The position numbers were made by a program, and so were the translations under genes. A stretch of 50,551 nt of DNA from Alkalibacterium sp. 20 (GTDB lineage Bacteria > Bacillota > Bacilli > Lactobacillales > Carnobacteriaceae_A), in NCBI RefSeq assembly GCF_001885615.1, contig NZ_LSRN01000020.1:1-50551 (forward strand), given 5' to 3'. The notes under the pieces are model-generated. The model had not been told where the DNA came from. It ran no database searches and worked only from the letters and a program-made list of their open reading frames with translations. Below, in pieces: positions 48,858-50,551 of this stretch (positions within the stretch are counted from its first letter, which is position 1; each line of letters opens with the position of its first letter).

Positions 48858-49145
48858 TTATAAGAAAATCTCAAGCATTTCTATAGGAATACCGTATGCA
48901 TTAACTAAGTCGATTTTACTCAAATGATTATATCCATTTTCCTTAATATACAAATTTAAGCACAAGCCAACAGCAAATTTATTTGCTTCTTGCTCCATCT
49001 TAGAACGAGAGAAGGCATTTAATGTGTAGTAACTGGCGATCTCTTCATGTTCCAGCGCATGGTGTAATTCATGAGAAGCAACGAAATATTTTTGCGGTGA
49101 ATTTTCAATTGATTTTGCTTTCTTATCATCATTATTACTTTTCAT
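48858..49145 (-). pseudogene. ImmA/IrrE metallopeptidase, N-terminally truncated
   Basis: This 95-residue frame holds the zinc motif HELHH (residues 25-29), then ALEHEE, YY and the third-ligand segment MEQEANKFAVG (Glu51 or Glu53), the catalytic half of ImmA/IrrE peptidases that cleave phage and ICE repressors. The usual 60-80 residues before HExxH are missing; the frame opens 21 bases past the lipoprotein stop. A GAGGGG sequence about eleven bases before ATG might still allow translation. It is a diverged paralogue of the broken copy at 49756-50172, sharing H-E-x-x-H-A-L-E and YG(V/I)P endings. Confidence 0.65.
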
Positions 49146-49165
49146 TTTGTCAAAAAGGCCCCTCG

Positions 49166-49723
49166 CTATTCCTCCTCAGATTCTACGTATGTAAATACGT
49201 ACTCATGTACTGAATAATCTCCATCATCACTATTGTCAGCATCAGACCATTCTCCATTAGGGACGTACTCAACCATGCCTGCCTGGTAACCAACGGGATT
49301 GTCTGGGTTATCAATGTAGAAGAGGGCAATTGCTGAAAAATCAAAGTCATCTTTTAATTTTTCAATGAACTGCATGGATGTTGCTTCCAATTCTTCCTCA
49401 GTCATTTCTCCATTCTCAGGATAAATCCAGTAGCTATATCTGGTTGTGTTTGCGAAACTGACATCTTCTTCATTGATTATTTCATAGTTGACAACGTGAT
49501 CCTCATTATATAATGCTTCTTCTTCTTCGGTTGTTTCTTCTTCATCCTCTTCGACGACTTCTTCCTCAACTACTTCTTCATCTTCTGATATATCTTCTTC
49601 AGCTGTCTCAGCAGTATCTGTTTCTTCTACATCCTCAGCTGGTGTTTCTGCGTCATCTGTTCCACAAGCAGCTAATAAAAACGTACTTGCTAGTCCGGTA
49701 AGTAATAATTTCTTTAATTCCAT
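49166..49723 (-). CDS. Acidic surface lipoprotein of the mobile element
   Basis: A 185-residue secreted lipoprotein with signal peptide MELKKLLLTGLASTFLLAAC and lipobox LAAC (Cys20). Residues 24-73 are an extremely acidic Glu/Asp/Thr linker. Residues 75-185 form a compact domain (YEIINEEDVSFANTTRYSYW, IEKLKDDFDFSAIALFYID, GYQAGMVEYVPNGEWSDA). This domain resembles those on lipoproteins between int and the repressor in Gram-positive prophages (possibly DUF4875; not certain). By position it may be a superinfection-exclusion lipoprotein like Ltp of phage TP-J34; that is inference. AAGGAAAATAACT precedes the ATG. Confidence 0.75.
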   Translation of the reverse strand: MELKKLLLTGLASTFLLAACGTDDAETPAEDVEETDTAETAEEDISEDEEVVEEEVVEEDEEETTEEEEALYNEDHVVNYEIINEEDVSFANTTRYSYWIYPENGEMTEEELEATSMQFIEKLKDDFDFSAIALFYIDNPDNPVGYQAGMVEYVPNGEWSDADNSDDGDYSVHEYVFTYVESEEE

Positions 49724-49755
49724 AGTTATTTTCCTTCTTCCTATTTTTTATATTT

Positions 49756-50172
49756 TTAAAATAATTGTGAATATTCTGAGGGGACACCGTACTCGAATTT
49801 AAGTGTTTGTGGTGTTTCCGGAGCCAACTGGTTTTCATCTAAGCAGAAATGAAATAAAAGAGTAATAGCAAATGTATTCGCTCTGGTTTCAAGCTTAGCT
49901 AAAGATTTGTGATCGAATACATAGTATCCGGATAAATCTTCATCTTCTAAAGCGTGTTGCGATTCATGAGTAAGTATAAAAAACTTTTTAGAGAACTCTC
50001 TTATTTGTCGTTTAATAAAATGGCAGGAGCATTAAGTAGCTATACGTACTGTCCTATCGGGTTATTTCTAAAAGCGAAATTATTAAATTCATTTCCAGTA
50101 TGTTCAACTACAGTGAATGAATCTAAAGTTTCGAACTAATTTTTATAGTTCTTCAACCATCACGTTTCCCAT
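49756..50172 (-). pseudogene. ImmA/IrrE metallopeptidase, shattered
   Basis: Read on minus from ATG 50172, the pieces are MGNVMVEEL then a stop. In a second frame ETLDSFTVVEHTGNEF, NNFAFRNNPIGQYV, a stop and LLNAPAILLNDK follow. In a third frame come REFSKKFFILTHESQHALED, EDLSGYYVF and LETRANTFAI, ending GVPSEYSQLF. Together these cover a complete ImmA/IrrE protein with HESQH as zinc motif, broken by at least two stops and two frameshifts. A functional copy would cleave the element's repressor under stress, so this control path is lost. I am confident of the family, less of the exact 5' end. Confidence 0.8.
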
Positions 50173-50185
50173 ATCGTTTATTCTT

Positions 50186-50543
50186 TTAAAGCTTATATAA
50201 GAAGAGGATAGTCATGGTTTCTATCATACGTTGCTTTTCAGCTTCAGTTAATAATTCTGCGACATAGGCTATATTTATATTGCTTTATATTTTAGAATTT
50301 GTAACTCTATGACGTCAATATTTAGAAGCCTACTCAGGAAAGTTAATTCCAAGAATATAATCTGCAGAAACATTTAAATTTTTAGACAGTTTAATGATTA
50401 TTTCAGTAACTAGTTCCATTCTAATGTTTTCAGATTAGAGTAAGCACTTCTACTATACCAATTACTTTAGATAGATTTTATTGTATGTCACTAAATGATT
50501 TTCGTAGATACTCTAATCTTTCTCACAAAAAATCCACATTCAT
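50186..50543 (-). pseudogene. XRE-family (CI-like) repressor, shattered
   Basis: From ATG 50543 on minus the sequence reads MNVDFL-stop-ERLEYLRKSFSDIQ-stop-NLSKVIG, then a frame change to MELVTEIIIKLSKNLNVSAD and YILGINFPE-stop, and later VAELLTEAEKQRMIETMTIL. The pattern LE.V..I...LNVSADY.LG is the end of a Cro/CI-type helix-turn-helix domain, and the last piece resembles the C-terminal tail of small XRE regulators. At least three stops and a frameshift interrupt it. It lies directly upstream of the broken ImmA/IrrE gene, the standard repressor-protease pair. Confidence 0.75.
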
Positions 50544-50551
50544 ATATGTAT

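Noticed and set aside
49954-50139. A 61-codon plus-strand frame near the right edge
   Set aside because: It is antisense to the broken ImmA/IrrE gene, whose homology explains this DNA better.

Overview
The window is low-GC Gram-positive chromosome. The gene content and order fit Lactobacillales, most plausibly Carnobacteriaceae or close relatives; this placement is inferred from synteny and protein style, not from a search. The order ysxC / obg / rnz / SDR / recJ / apt / lexA-ynzC-tkt-yneF / rpsB-tsf-pyrH-frr-uppS-cdsA-rseP-proS-polC-rimP-nusA-ylxR-ylxQ-infB-rbfA-truB-ribF / hrcA-grpE-dnaK-dnaJ / lepA is the Firmicutes housekeeping backbone. The dxr gene that Bacillus carries between cdsA and rseP is absent, as expected of a lineage using mevalonate for isoprenoids.

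Left edge (1-3690): the 5' end of an IS30-like transposase, a class I fructose-bisphosphate aldolase on the minus strand, then ysxC overlapping a HemA-like protein. That protein sits where Bacillus has hemA, but it lacks the catalytic Cys, the substrate motif and the glycine-rich NADPH loop, so it is a full-length but catalytically emptied glutamyl-tRNA reductase. A gap of about 360 nt upstream of obgE folds into many nested helices and looks like an unassigned structured RNA.

Middle (3691-19300): obgE, rnz, an SDR, lapA, degV, recJ, apt, lexA with a perfect SOS box in its own promoter region, ynzC, tkt, yneF, a two-gene LmrCD/BmrCD-type heterodimeric ABC exporter behind a nested palindrome, and plsC.

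Core (19300-46450): the translation, cell-envelope and replication cluster from rpsB to ribF, then the CIRCE-controlled heat-shock operon hrcA-grpE-dnaK, dnaJ behind its own terminator and promoter, and lepA. Most boundaries have clear intrinsic terminators and sigma-A promoters. Several starts were moved from the longest reading frame using ribosome-binding-site spacing (recJ, apt, pyrH, polC, ylxQ, rbfA, ribF and the first ABC gene).

Right edge (46450-50551): a mobile element joined to the 3' side of lepA. All its genes read leftward on the minus strand: tyrosine integrase, a small unknown protein, a SHOCT-domain protein, a truncated ImmA/IrrE metallopeptidase, an acidic lipoprotein, a shattered second ImmA/IrrE gene and a shattered XRE repressor. 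This is the int-to-repressor end of a prophage or ICE whose control module is decaying. The element runs off the window.
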